DNA of 16,026 nt from positions 1-16,026 of the forward strand of contig JAUWBH010000149.1 in assembly GCA_030605085.1 (NCBI GenBank), given 5' to 3'. A program made the position numbers and the translations under genes. Position 1 is the first letter of the stretch; each line of letters begins with the position of its first letter. The notes beneath the pieces are model-generated. The model did no database searches. It was not told where the DNA came from and saw nothing but the letters and a program-made list of their open reading frames with translations. The DNA comes from Promethearchaeota archaeon. GTDB lineage: Archaea > Asgardarchaeota > Lokiarchaeia > Sigynarchaeales > SOKP01. Positions 1 to 6,176 of this stretch are shown here, in pieces.

Positions 1-217
1 TTAATTAACCTTAGAATAAGATGAAAATTTATATATGTAGTACTATTTAATGCGTTATAAATAAATTTAACAAAAAAATCGTTTTATTTCTAAAATATGG
101 ATGAAAGACTCAAATTTAACAAAAAATCTTATTTAAAAAAAAAAAAAATTAAAAATTAAATAAATTATTAAGATTAACTTAAGAAATTAGATCAAAAATA
201 TAGTGCTCCAATTTTAA
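1..217. other. AT-rich leader with short direct repeat
   Basis: No gene is visible here. The stretch is almost pure A/T. It contains an imperfect direct repeat (AAATTTAACAAAAAAATC at 63-80 and AAATTTAACAAAAAATC at 112-128) and a run of 14 A at 135-148. An A/T-rich box, AAAAATATA (194-202), lies about 20 bp before the start codon at 218 and could be a promoter element. In DNA of this composition such boxes also occur by chance. Confidence 0.5.
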
Positions 218-1321
218 ATGAAAAAGATTGCAATTTTCGATTTAGAAGGTCCAATTTCTGTAATAGATTTTGCGGCTGAAATTGGTAGAATGTTAAGTAA
301 AAAACCTGAATTAAATTTAGCAAATTACGACATGGGAGAATTTTTCTTTATGATTTCAAATTACGACGATTATCTTATAGATACTCCAGGGATTAAAGAA
401 AAATTAAATATTCCCGAATATCAACCAGGAGATACTCTAAGAATTATGGCTCCTTTATATGTTGCTTGTTTTACTGACCAAGAATTAAATAGCTTGGCTC
501 GGCAAAATCTAGGGTTACTTCCTGGTTGTAAAGAATTAATGATAATATTGCATAAAAAATGGGATGTTTATGTTATTTCTACAAGCTATACTCAATTTGC
601 TCATAATGTAACGAATGTTTTAAATATCCCAAAAGATCATGTTTACTGCACTGATTTACATATAAAGGACTTAAAAGAAGGTTTAAGTGATATTGATGAG
701 AGCGTAAATATTTTGGTAAGAGAAGTGTTTCAAAAATATCTTGATAACAATAAAAACCTTAATAGTGTTATAGAAAATTTAAATAAAATCTTCTGGAAAG
801 GAAAAGAAACCGCTTACATAAAAGTTATGAATAAAGTTAAAGTAAGGGGTGGAAAAAGAAAAGAACTTGCTGTAGAAGATATTTCGAAGCGAACTGGTGC
901 ATCTATATCAGATATGATCGCCTTAGGTGATTCGATAACTGATATTAATATGCTCCAAAGATTAAAAGATGAGAAGGGCATTGCAGTTTCGTTTAATGGA
1001 AATCGTTTTTCAGCCGAGCGAGCTAATGTCGCCGTAACTACACCAAATAACCTTGGAGTTCTACCAATTTTCGAATCAAAAGGTAATTTTGAAGATTTCA
1101 TTCAAGAATGGGAGTCAAAATCTAAAATTTTCAAAAATGATCCTAAAAAAATAAATAATGGATTAATTTCAAAAGAATGTAAAGAACACTTTATTCATTA
1201 TGATTTTGTACCGGAAATTGTTAGTTTAACTAACAAAACTAAAGAAGAATTGGAGGAAATAATTAAAAGACAAGAAAGGATGCGCAAACTCGTAAGGGGT
1301 TGGGCCGGAAAGCTTGGATAA
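218..1321 (+). CDS. EhaR-like HAD-superfamily hydrolase
   Basis: Predicted soluble HAD phosphohydrolase resembling the archaeal proteins named energy-converting hydrogenase A subunit R. The nucleophile region is at the very N-terminus: D8-L-E10-G-P-I-S, the variant DxEGP form of HAD motif I. Motif II is probably STSYTQ (121-126), the motif III lysine K213 or K215, and motif IV GDSITD (237-242), which supplies Mg-binding acids. A long cap-like insert lies between motifs II and III, and a charged helical tail follows motif IV. The ATG at 218 fits because motif I begins seven residues later. No other Eha hydrogenase subunit is nearby, so the family name says little about its role here, and the substrate is unknown. 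It stands alone, with a perfect hairpin downstream at 1393-1419. The HAD fold is firm; the EhaR affinity is from recognition of the motif style. Confidence 0.8.
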   Translation: MKKIAIFDLEGPISVIDFAAEIGRMLSKKPELNLANYDMGEFFFMISNYDDYLIDTPGIKEKLNIPEYQPGDTLRIMAPLYVACFTDQELNSLARQNLGLLPGCKELMIILHKKWDVYVISTSYTQFAHNVTNVLNIPKDHVYCTDLHIKDLKEGLSDIDESVNILVREVFQKYLDNNKNLNSVIENLNKIFWKGKETAYIKVMNKVKVRGGKRKELAVEDISKRTGASISDMIALGDSITDINMLQRLKDEKGIAVSFNGNRFSAERANVAVTTPNNLGVLPIFESKGNFEDFIQEWESKSKIFKNDPKKINNGLISKECKEHFIHYDFVPEIVSLTNKTKEELEEIIKRQERMRKLVRGWAGKLG

Positions 1322-1392
1322 ATTCTAATCATGGGAATTTTGTGGGAGACAATCTACATATATTTAAATATGGTATTCTCCTTTATTAGAAT

Positions 1393-1419
1393 AATTTTAA
1401 TCTTTTTCAGATTAAAATT
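1393..1419 (+). terminator. Perfect 11-bp hairpin between genes
   Basis: AATTTTAATCT (1393-1403) and AGATTAAAATT (1409-1419) are exact inverted repeats with a 5-nt loop (TTTTC), followed by TTT. The hairpin lies 71 bp after the HAD gene and 26 bp before the next start codon. It could be a terminator for the upstream gene or an operator or leader hairpin for the downstream one. The stem has only one G:C pair, so it is weak as RNA. Confidence 0.4.
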
Positions 1420-1445
1420 TTCATTGGAAATAGGAAGGTTTTTAA

Positions 1446-2174
1446 ATGCAAAATTTAAAAATTTGGTTTGAAAAAGCCGGCCTTCCCATTAAAATCGAAA
1501 GAAATCCTATATCTAAGGGAGTATTCGCATCTATCAGTAACCCTAACACTTTTCAGCTCACAATTGATTCACACAAATCAAAAAACACAGGACAATACGA
1601 AGAATACTTCCGGATGTATATGGGATGTGAAGACAACGATGTTAGGGTTATTGATTACGATGCTAAAAAACAGCAAATGCTTTTATTAATTAAAGAGTAT
1701 CCGAATAGAGACACGACAAACATTGGGAATTCGGCTAAGGAGGAACATAATGTAATAAAAGCAAAGACTCCTGAATTCATGAGTAAATATTTAATGGGAA
1801 AGGACGAATCTCACTTATTTATTTCCGAGCTTCCAAGCGATTTGGGTCTAATCAATAAAGTCAAAGATGCGCATAGAATTTTAAAGCCTGAATACGTTAA
1901 AAACAAAGAAAAAAATTGTAATAGAATTAAACGCCAAGGTGAATGGTTCTTTATTCCTATTGATTCTAAGGAGCAAACTCTAATTGACAAAAATAAAGAT
2001 TTAATGAAGAAAAAAGTCAGAATAGGCAATAATGTAGGTAATCCTCATATCGCTGATTGCTTACTACGCATCAAGGTACATGACGGCAAAAAAAAAAAAG
2101 AAAACCATTACTTTTGTAATTGGAAAAGTTTCGCACATAGAACACAAAACTTTAAAATTACCGGGCTGGTTTAG
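1446..2174 (+). CDS. Tandem-module hypothetical protein, 5' part (frameshifted)
   Basis: First frame of a gene that appears to continue in another frame at 2080-2631. Residues 1-150 form an N-terminal domain rich in charged and aromatic residues, including MGCEDNDVRVIDYD (59-72) and ESHLFISELP (121-130). From about 161 a module begins with KRQGEWFFIP (162-171) and reaches NPHIADCLL (199-207). The frame then runs through AAA codons 215-218, made by a run of 12 A (2088-2099), into 24 residues unlike the second module before stopping. Removing one A joins it to the second frame and completes the module, giving 394 residues. The start is supported by the purine-rich ribosome-binding-like AGGAAGG at 1432-1438. 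I do not know the function. I faintly recall bacterial hypothetical proteins with the same RQGEWFF...P and LPGWHRV phrases. No signal peptide or membrane segment is visible. Confidence 0.6.
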   Translation: MQNLKIWFEKAGLPIKIERNPISKGVFASISNPNTFQLTIDSHKSKNTGQYEEYFRMYMGCEDNDVRVIDYDAKKQQMLLLIKEYPNRDTTNIGNSAKEEHNVIKAKTPEFMSKYLMGKDESHLFISELPSDLGLINKVKDAHRILKPEYVKNKEKNCNRIKRQGEWFFIPIDSKEQTLIDKNKDLMKKKVRIGNNVGNPHIADCLLRIKVHDGKKKKENHYFCNWKSFAHRTQNFKITGLV

Positions 2175-2631
2175 AGTAGAGCAAAACACTGAATTAAGAA
2201 CTAATGCTAAATTGATGGATTCGTTAACAAATAAGAGAGATAAAAGTTCTAAAAATGTAAAAAGACAAGGAAATGCTTTATTCGTTCCTGCTACTCGGGA
2301 CGAAATAAGTCTCATGAACAAACATAAAATCAAAGTTAGAAAAAATGTACAAATGGGCTCTGGATGGAAAAACGCTCACATCGCAGAAAAACTATTATGC
2401 CTTAAAGGAAATAAAACCACAAAAGGAATGACTCTTGTTAGCGGAGATATTCGTCATAAAAAGCATAAAACAATAAAACTAAACGGTTGGTATAAAGTAG
2501 AACGGGATCCAAACTATAAGCCTAGAGTTATACGTCATGTAACTATTTCAAGTTGGGAACAACATCAGCAACTTCTTGATAAATTAGATGAAGAAGAACG
2601 CGAACTTTTAAGAATTCACTGGATTGATTAA
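2080..2631 (+). CDS. Tandem-module hypothetical protein, 3' part (frameshifted)
   Basis: Continuation of the preceding gene in the +1 frame. The ATG at 2080 is probably not a real start, since the matching sequence simply runs on from the previous frame across the A run. Residues 16-37 (KVSHIEHKTLKLPGWFRVEQ and on) complete module 1. Module 2 then repeats the whole pattern: KRQGNALFVP (61-70), NAHIAEKLL (98-106), and DIRHKKHKTIKLNGWYKVER (123-142). The two modules share KRQG, HIA, H-K-T-x-K-L-x-G-W and V-E, which shows an internal duplication of about 90-110 residues. An acidic C-terminus follows. A run of 9 T begins 17 nt after the stop. Whether the cell makes one 394-residue protein by slippage, or two broken pieces, cannot be decided from the sequence. 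Confidence 0.6.
   Translation: MTAKKKKKTITFVIGKVSHIEHKTLKLPGWFRVEQNTELRTNAKLMDSLTNKRDKSSKNVKRQGNALFVPATRDEISLMNKHKIKVRKNVQMGSGWKNAHIAEKLLCLKGNKTTKGMTLVSGDIRHKKHKTIKLNGWYKVERDPNYKPRVIRHVTISSWEQHQQLLDKLDEEERELLRIHWID
2088..2099 (+). other. Run of 12 A at the frame change
   Basis: Twelve consecutive A followed by GAAAACC. Reading 11 A instead of 12 makes one continuous frame of 394 codons from 1446 to 2631. Homopolymer runs this long are known sites of RNA polymerase slippage and also of sequencing and replication error. Confidence 0.7.
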
Positions 2632-2647
2632 CAATTCAATTTATTCC

Positions 2648-2656
2648 TTTTTTTTT
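2648..2656 (+). terminator. Oligo-T tract
   Basis: Nine consecutive T, 17 nt after the stop at 2631, followed by further T-rich sequence. This is the usual form of an archaeal intrinsic terminator on the non-template strand. The gene on the other strand ends at 2669, so the tract lies in a 37-bp convergent gap. Confidence 0.5.
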
Positions 2657-2668
2657 ATTACTATTATT

Positions 2669-3277
2669 TTATTTTGTAAAATACTTTTTGAAATATCTTA
2701 TACCATATATGGTATATTTTAATTTCTTTATACACTTAAGAATAATATAGAGAACAATAAAACTAACTAAAGTAAATAGCGGAATAACTATTAAAATGTA
2801 AAATAACGGCTGTATATTTAAAATAGAGACGAAAACTATGAAATAGAAAATGAAAAAGAGTGATATTACAATATTTAGAAGGTAAAAATCGAACCTTTTC
2901 TTAGAATAAGATAAAAATTCGTTCTTATTTAATTTCTCGTGACAATCGCAACAAATCAAAGGCATCTCAACATTGTAAATTTCTTTATAAAAAAGCTTGT
3001 AAATAATCGTAAACATTCTCTCAATTTTTTTTCCACACAATTTGCACAAAAAAGCTTTCTTCTTTTGTCTTCTAAGTTCTATATCGTCTATTCTCGATCT
3101 TGAAAAATAGCAGTCGTTATTTTGATAATGCGAACATGTTTTACATGTCAATTCGATATCCAAATATAGATCTTGAAAATAATCGCGAGGCTTAATAAAA
3201 TTATTGTATTTTGAATGTTTTTTACAAATTACTCGACCTTTTTCATCTATCTCGAATGTTGGTTCAATAATTCCCAC
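2669..3277 (-). CDS. Cys-rich, two-TM membrane protein
   Basis: I do not recognise a named family for this 202-residue protein. The N-terminal half is soluble and carries cysteines arranged like zinc-ribbon knuckles: C18 with H21, C45-x2-C48 and C56, C78-K-L-C81-G, and C109-C110-D-C112-H113. These could form one or two metal sites. The C-terminal part has two hydrophobic spans, about 132-154 and 157-181, with only a few residues between them, followed by a Lys/Tyr-rich tail. This predicts a membrane-anchored protein whose metal-binding domain and tail are on the same side, likely the cytoplasm by the positive-inside rule (KKLK and KK after the second span). The start at 3277 gives MGIIEP with no clear ribosome-binding site. 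It is a single gene, convergent with the split-frame gene. Zinc-ribbon plus TM proteins are common among uncharacterised Asgard proteins, which is context only. Confidence 0.6.
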   Translation of the reverse strand: MGIIEPTFEIDEKGRVICKKHSKYNNFIKPRDYFQDLYLDIELTCKTCSHYQNNDCYFSRSRIDDIELRRQKKKAFLCKLCGKKIERMFTIIYKLFYKEIYNVEMPLICCDCHEKLNKNEFLSYSKKRFDFYLLNIVISLFFIFYFIVFVSILNIQPLFYILIVIPLFTLVSFIVLYIILKCIKKLKYTIYGIRYFKKYFTK

Positions 3278-3354
3278 CTTAATGTTATTAATAAGAAATA
3301 ATTATTCATTATATAAGTAATTTTAAATTGTAGAACCTTTTATTTAGATAACGA

Positions 3355-3399
3355 TAAAACCGGTTAAAAAAGAAGAAATTAAAGGAGGAGAAATCTTCA
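3355..3399 (+). repeat. 45-bp direct repeat, copy 1
   Basis: Begins TAAAACCGGTTAAAAAAG and ends ATCTTCA. It differs from copy 2 (3435-3479) at two positions, 3385 and 3392. Read in the frame starting at 3357 it encodes KPVKKEEIKGGEIF, but a stop lies just upstream (3345-3347) and another 27 nt after the copy. It includes the 8-bp palindrome AACCGGTT. Confidence 0.85.
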
Positions 3400-3434
3400 T
3401 GTTTTATTCCATTGATAAAGTCCTGTTGATGAGT

Positions 3435-3479
3435 TAAAACCGGTTAAAAAAGAAGAAATTAAAGAAGGAGAGATCTTCA
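3435..3479 (+). repeat. 45-bp direct repeat, copy 2
   Basis: Same unit as at 3355-3399, offset by 80 bp with 35 bp between the copies. In the frame starting at 3437 it encodes KPVKKEEIKEGEIF, preceded in frame by SPVDEL. It ends 6 bp before the stop of the minus-strand amidohydrolase gene. Read on the minus strand it is pyrimidine-rich with a T6 tract, so it may also act as the terminator for that gene. Confidence 0.85.
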
Positions 3480-3485
3480 ATTTAT

Positions 3486-4706
3486 TTATTTTAGGTAGTT
3501 TAAAGCGGTTATTGCATACATTTTCGTTGCATTTATTAAATCATCAATATATACAAACTCGTCAGTACTATGTATTTCATTATCTTCCCGTAAAGTACCT
3601 ATAGTAATCGTTTCAATGCCTCTTTCAAGAAACCAATGAGCGTCTGTAGTAGCTACAAATAATTTAAACTCTCTTTCTTCATTATAAACTGTTTTGGTCG
3701 CGTTTTTTATTACTTTTGCAAAATCAGAATTAACATCGATTATAATAGCATTGTAGTATATAGGCGTTTGGATTGTTATATCTAAATCGGGATCTTCTTT
3801 TTTCAATTTTTCCACATAATCCAAAATTTTTGCTTTTATTTTATTTATATCATGTTCTGGAATTGTTTGAATCGCACACTGCAATAAACATCTATCAGGT
3901 ATAATAGATATCTTCTTTCCTCCCTCTATCACAGCTAAATTGACATTACTCGTCTTTGAGGGAAAATTAGGAGGGATCGGATATTTCGTTTCTGTTTCTT
4001 TAAGCTCTTCCTGTAATTCCATTAAAAAATTCATAATTTTTAGCATTTTATGATTAGCATTTATTCCTGAATGTTTATTGCGATTAGGGTCGGGTAAATC
4101 TGGAAATATAAATCCATGTGCCTGTTTTCCTTTTATTATAAAAGATATAAATAATATTCCTCCAAAGAATCCAACTGGATAGTTAGGAGGACCATCTCCT
4201 AATAAACATGCATTTCCTTTTATAATTCCGTTACTTAATAAATATTCAACTCCTCCAAACCCTCCTAATTCTTCGTCAACTGCAGCAATAAGAGTTAATT
4301 TTCCATTTAATTTAATTCCCGCATCTATTAACGCTTTAGTAGCAAAGATCTCAGCTGTGACACACGATTTATCATCAGAAGCACCACGTCCATAGATTTT
4401 TCCATCAATTATCTCCCCTCCAAAAGGGTCTTTTTTCCATCCTTTAAATGCTTCTACTGTATCTAAATGCCCATAAAATATTAATCCTTTACCGTTTTCA
4501 TTTCCTATTTCAGTTATAACATTCCTTCTCTTCACTTGAGTTTTTAATCCTAATTCTTTCATTTTATTTTCTGTAAATTTAGAAATTTCCTTATATTTAC
4601 TGGGAGGATTTTCAGAAGGCATTTGCACGATATTTTGATGGAATTTTATAATATCTTCTCTCATCTCATCAATTTTATCAAGAACGATTTTTTCCATATT
4701 ATCCAT
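3486..4706 (-). CDS. M20-family metallo-amidohydrolase, copy A
   Basis: Cytoplasmic di-zinc hydrolase of the ArgE/DapE/CPG2 group, which cleaves an N-acyl or peptide bond; the substrate is unknown. Numbered from the ATG at 4706 (406 residues), the active site is H80-x-D82 (FYGHLDTV), bridging D111 in GRGASDDKS, catalytic E145 and ligand E146 (DEELGG), D171 (LLGDG) and H379 (EIHSTDEF). The lid/dimerisation domain carries H197 in GKQAH. The open frame begins with a GTG at 4718, but I chose the ATG twelve bases later. From that Met the protein aligns end to end with copy B (6177-7394). A TATA-like TATAAAAAA also lies about 25 bp before it on the minus strand, only 13 bp before the GTG. It is divergent from the DRE-TIM gene. 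No signal peptide is visible. Confidence 0.92.
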   Translation of the reverse strand: MDNMEKIVLDKIDEMREDIIKFHQNIVQMPSENPPSKYKEISKFTENKMKELGLKTQVKRRNVITEIGNENGKGLIFYGHLDTVEAFKGWKKDPFGGEIIDGKIYGRGASDDKSCVTAEIFATKALIDAGIKLNGKLTLIAAVDEELGGFGGVEYLLSNGIIKGNACLLGDGPPNYPVGFFGGILFISFIIKGKQAHGFIFPDLPDPNRNKHSGINANHKMLKIMNFLMELQEELKETETKYPIPPNFPSKTSNVNLAVIEGGKKISIIPDRCLLQCAIQTIPEHDINKIKAKILDYVEKLKKEDPDLDITIQTPIYYNAIIIDVNSDFAKVIKNATKTVYNEEREFKLFVATTDAHWFLERGIETITIGTLREDNEIHSTDEFVYIDDLINATKMYAITALNYLK

Positions 4707-4723
4707 AATTTTTATCACAAAAT

Positions 4724-4735
4724 TTTTTTATAATA
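4724..4735 (-). promoter_or_regulatory. Putative TATA box for M20 copy A
   Basis: On the minus strand the sequence TATTATAAAAAA lies about 25 bp upstream of the ATG at 4706. That spacing would give a leaderless or nearly leaderless mRNA. It also argues against the GTG at 4718, which would then fall before the transcript begins. Confidence 0.45.
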
Positions 4736-4826
4736 CTAATTCTACTAGATTATTTTTAAAATTTTAAACACGTAGTTATAATTAAAATAATTAATCTTAT
4801 GATACTATAATTTGATTATAATTATT

Positions 4827-4833
4827 AGAGGTG
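4827..4833 (+). promoter_or_regulatory. Ribosome-binding site favouring the TTG start
   Basis: AGAGGTG, 7 nt before TTG 4841, is one of few convincing Shine-Dalgarno-like sites in the window. It decides the start of the DRE-TIM gene, because the ATG at 4874 has no such site. Confidence 0.4.
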
Positions 4834-4840
4834 CATATTT

Positions 4841-6061
4841 TTGGAGAGAGCATGGATAAATGCTTGGGTATCCATGAAAGTGGATAAAGAACAACGATGG
4901 TGGAGCTGGGATTGGAATTTTATTGATTCTGTAAGAAATAAAATGAATTTACCAGAAAAAGTTATAATAAAGGATGATACGCTGAGAGAAGGTGAGGAAA
5001 CTCCAGGAAGTTATTTCACAATAGAACAAAAAATTGAAATTGTTAAAGCTTTAGAAGAAATGAACATACCAGAAATAGAAGTTGGATATGCTGCCGGTAT
5101 TAAAGAGCATGCTGAAACCTTTAAAGCACTTAAGAGAGAGGGGATTAAAATGAAACTTTCTTCTCATGGCAGATTATATGCTAAAGATATAAAGAAAGAA
5201 GTAGATGATAATATAGCAGCAGAAGTGGATCATATTAATTTCTTACTCGTTCCTGATCCCGTCTTAGGATCAAAAAAAGCCGTATTTGATAGAATTACAG
5301 AGGGAATTGAATATGCAAAATCACAAGGTTTATATGTAGCATTTGGGTCTGGTCGTGTTTTACCTAAGTTCTGGGAAAAGTTTTTAAAATTAGCAATTGA
5401 TGCTGGGGTTGATAGAATTGTATGTTATGATGGAAATGGGTGTGCTCTTCCCACTGCATTTAAAGATTATGTCGCTTTTACAAAAAAAATTGTTGGTAAG
5501 ATACCAATAGAGGTACATACTCATAATGATTTAGGTTTATCTTGCGCAACTACTATTGCGGGAGTTGAGGGTGGAGCAGAAGTAGTAGATGTGGTGTTTA
5601 ATGGTCTTGGAGATAGGGCAGGAAATGCAGCTACAGAAGAAGTAATTATGGCTCTTGAGGTTTTATATGGAATTGATACAAATATAAAGCTTGAAAAAAT
5701 ATTGGAAGTCTCTCAACTCATTGAAAAATATAGTAATGCACCATTACAATCTCATAAAGCCATCGTTGGAAAAAATTGCTTTATACATGAATCTGATTTA
5801 CATGTAGAACAAATCTTAATCGGTAATTGGATGACTTGGGAGCTATATCAACCTCATGTTGTTGGTCAAACAAGAAAATTAATATTTGGAGCCACAACAC
5901 TTCAAGATAGAGCAATATTAGCAAAATTAACAAAAATGGGTTTAAATCCAACCCAGGAACATATCGATAAACTTCGGGAGAAAGTTCAGGAAAGAATAAA
6001 AAATCAAGAATTTATTTCCGAGGATGAATTTGAAAATCTTGCTCGGGAAGTTGTCAAATGA
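4841..6061 (+). CDS. DRE-TIM metallolyase (homocitrate/isopropylmalate synthase-like)
   Basis: Predicted TIM-barrel enzyme that condenses or cleaves an acyl-CoA with a 2-oxo acid using a divalent metal. Residues 41-56 carry the family signature with D46-T-L-R49-E-G-E52-E-T-P-G. Metal ligands are H226-T-H228-N-D, followed by GLS and NGLGDRAGN (254-262). The C-terminal part has KNCFIHESDLHV (311-322), like the FxHESGIH element of homocitrate and isopropylmalate synthases but with D in place of G, then GL(NP) and a helical tail. The length of 406 matches homocitrate synthases and lacks the leucine-binding regulatory domain of LeuA. The start is TTG at 4841, chosen because AGAGGTG (4827-4833) sits 7 nt upstream; ATG 4874 is the alternative and would drop 11 residues. 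It lies between two M20 hydrolases on the other strand. The exact reaction is unassigned. Confidence 0.85.
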   Translation: MERAWINAWVSMKVDKEQRWWSWDWNFIDSVRNKMNLPEKVIIKDDTLREGEETPGSYFTIEQKIEIVKALEEMNIPEIEVGYAAGIKEHAETFKALKREGIKMKLSSHGRLYAKDIKKEVDDNIAAEVDHINFLLVPDPVLGSKKAVFDRITEGIEYAKSQGLYVAFGSGRVLPKFWEKFLKLAIDAGVDRIVCYDGNGCALPTAFKDYVAFTKKIVGKIPIEVHTHNDLGLSCATTIAGVEGGAEVVDVVFNGLGDRAGNAATEEVIMALEVLYGIDTNIKLEKILEVSQLIEKYSNAPLQSHKAIVGKNCFIHESDLHVEQILIGNWMTWELYQPHVVGQTRKLIFGATTLQDRAILAKLTKMGLNPTQEHIDKLREKVQERIKNQEFISEDEFENLAREVVK

Positions 6062-6063
6062 AT

Positions 6064-6129
6064 TTATTTCTTTAAATTCTTTAAAAATTTTTCAATTTTA
6101 TCCAATACAACTTTTTCTAAATCATCCAT
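6064..6129 (-). pseudogene. Scrap of an M20 gene start
   Basis: On the minus strand an ATG at 6129 opens a 21-codon frame beginning MDDLEKVVLDKIE. Copies A and B of the M20 enzyme begin MDNMEKIVLDKID and MDSLEKNIVDKID, so about ten of the first thirteen residues agree with one or both. The similarity ends after that. The frame stops at 6064-6066, three bases beyond the DRE-TIM stop codon. It reads in the same direction as both M20 genes, just after copy B. The simplest reading is a remnant of a third M20 copy, or of a duplication or insertion breakpoint. A genuine 21-residue gene is less likely. Confidence 0.5.
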
Positions 6130-6176
6130 AGCAAGTTCAAATGACTTATAATAACTAATGTTAAATTCATTAATGC

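Noticed and set aside
814..1101. 95-codon minus-strand frame opposite the HAD gene
   Set aside because: Shadow frame across HAD motif IV, with no promoter or recognisable domain.
2699..2716. 18-bp perfect palindrome TATACCATATATGGTATA
   Set aside because: It lies inside the C-terminal coding region of the Cys-rich membrane protein (residues YTIYGI) and is explained by codons in AT-rich DNA.
3399..3437. 12-codon frame (ATG 3399) after a good GGAGGAG ribosome-binding-like motif
   Set aside because: Too short to judge, and the motif is part of the repeat. Copy 2 has no ATG at the same place, so it is probably chance.
3355..3479. Two 45-bp repeats with a 35-bp spacer, CRISPR-like geometry
   Set aside because: Only two copies, which differ at two positions, with no leader and no cas genes. 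The repeats read as protein-like sequence instead.
4707..4718. GTG start of M20 copy A at 4718
   Set aside because: The paralogue aligns from the ATG at 4706, and the TATA-like box is only 13 bp from the GTG.
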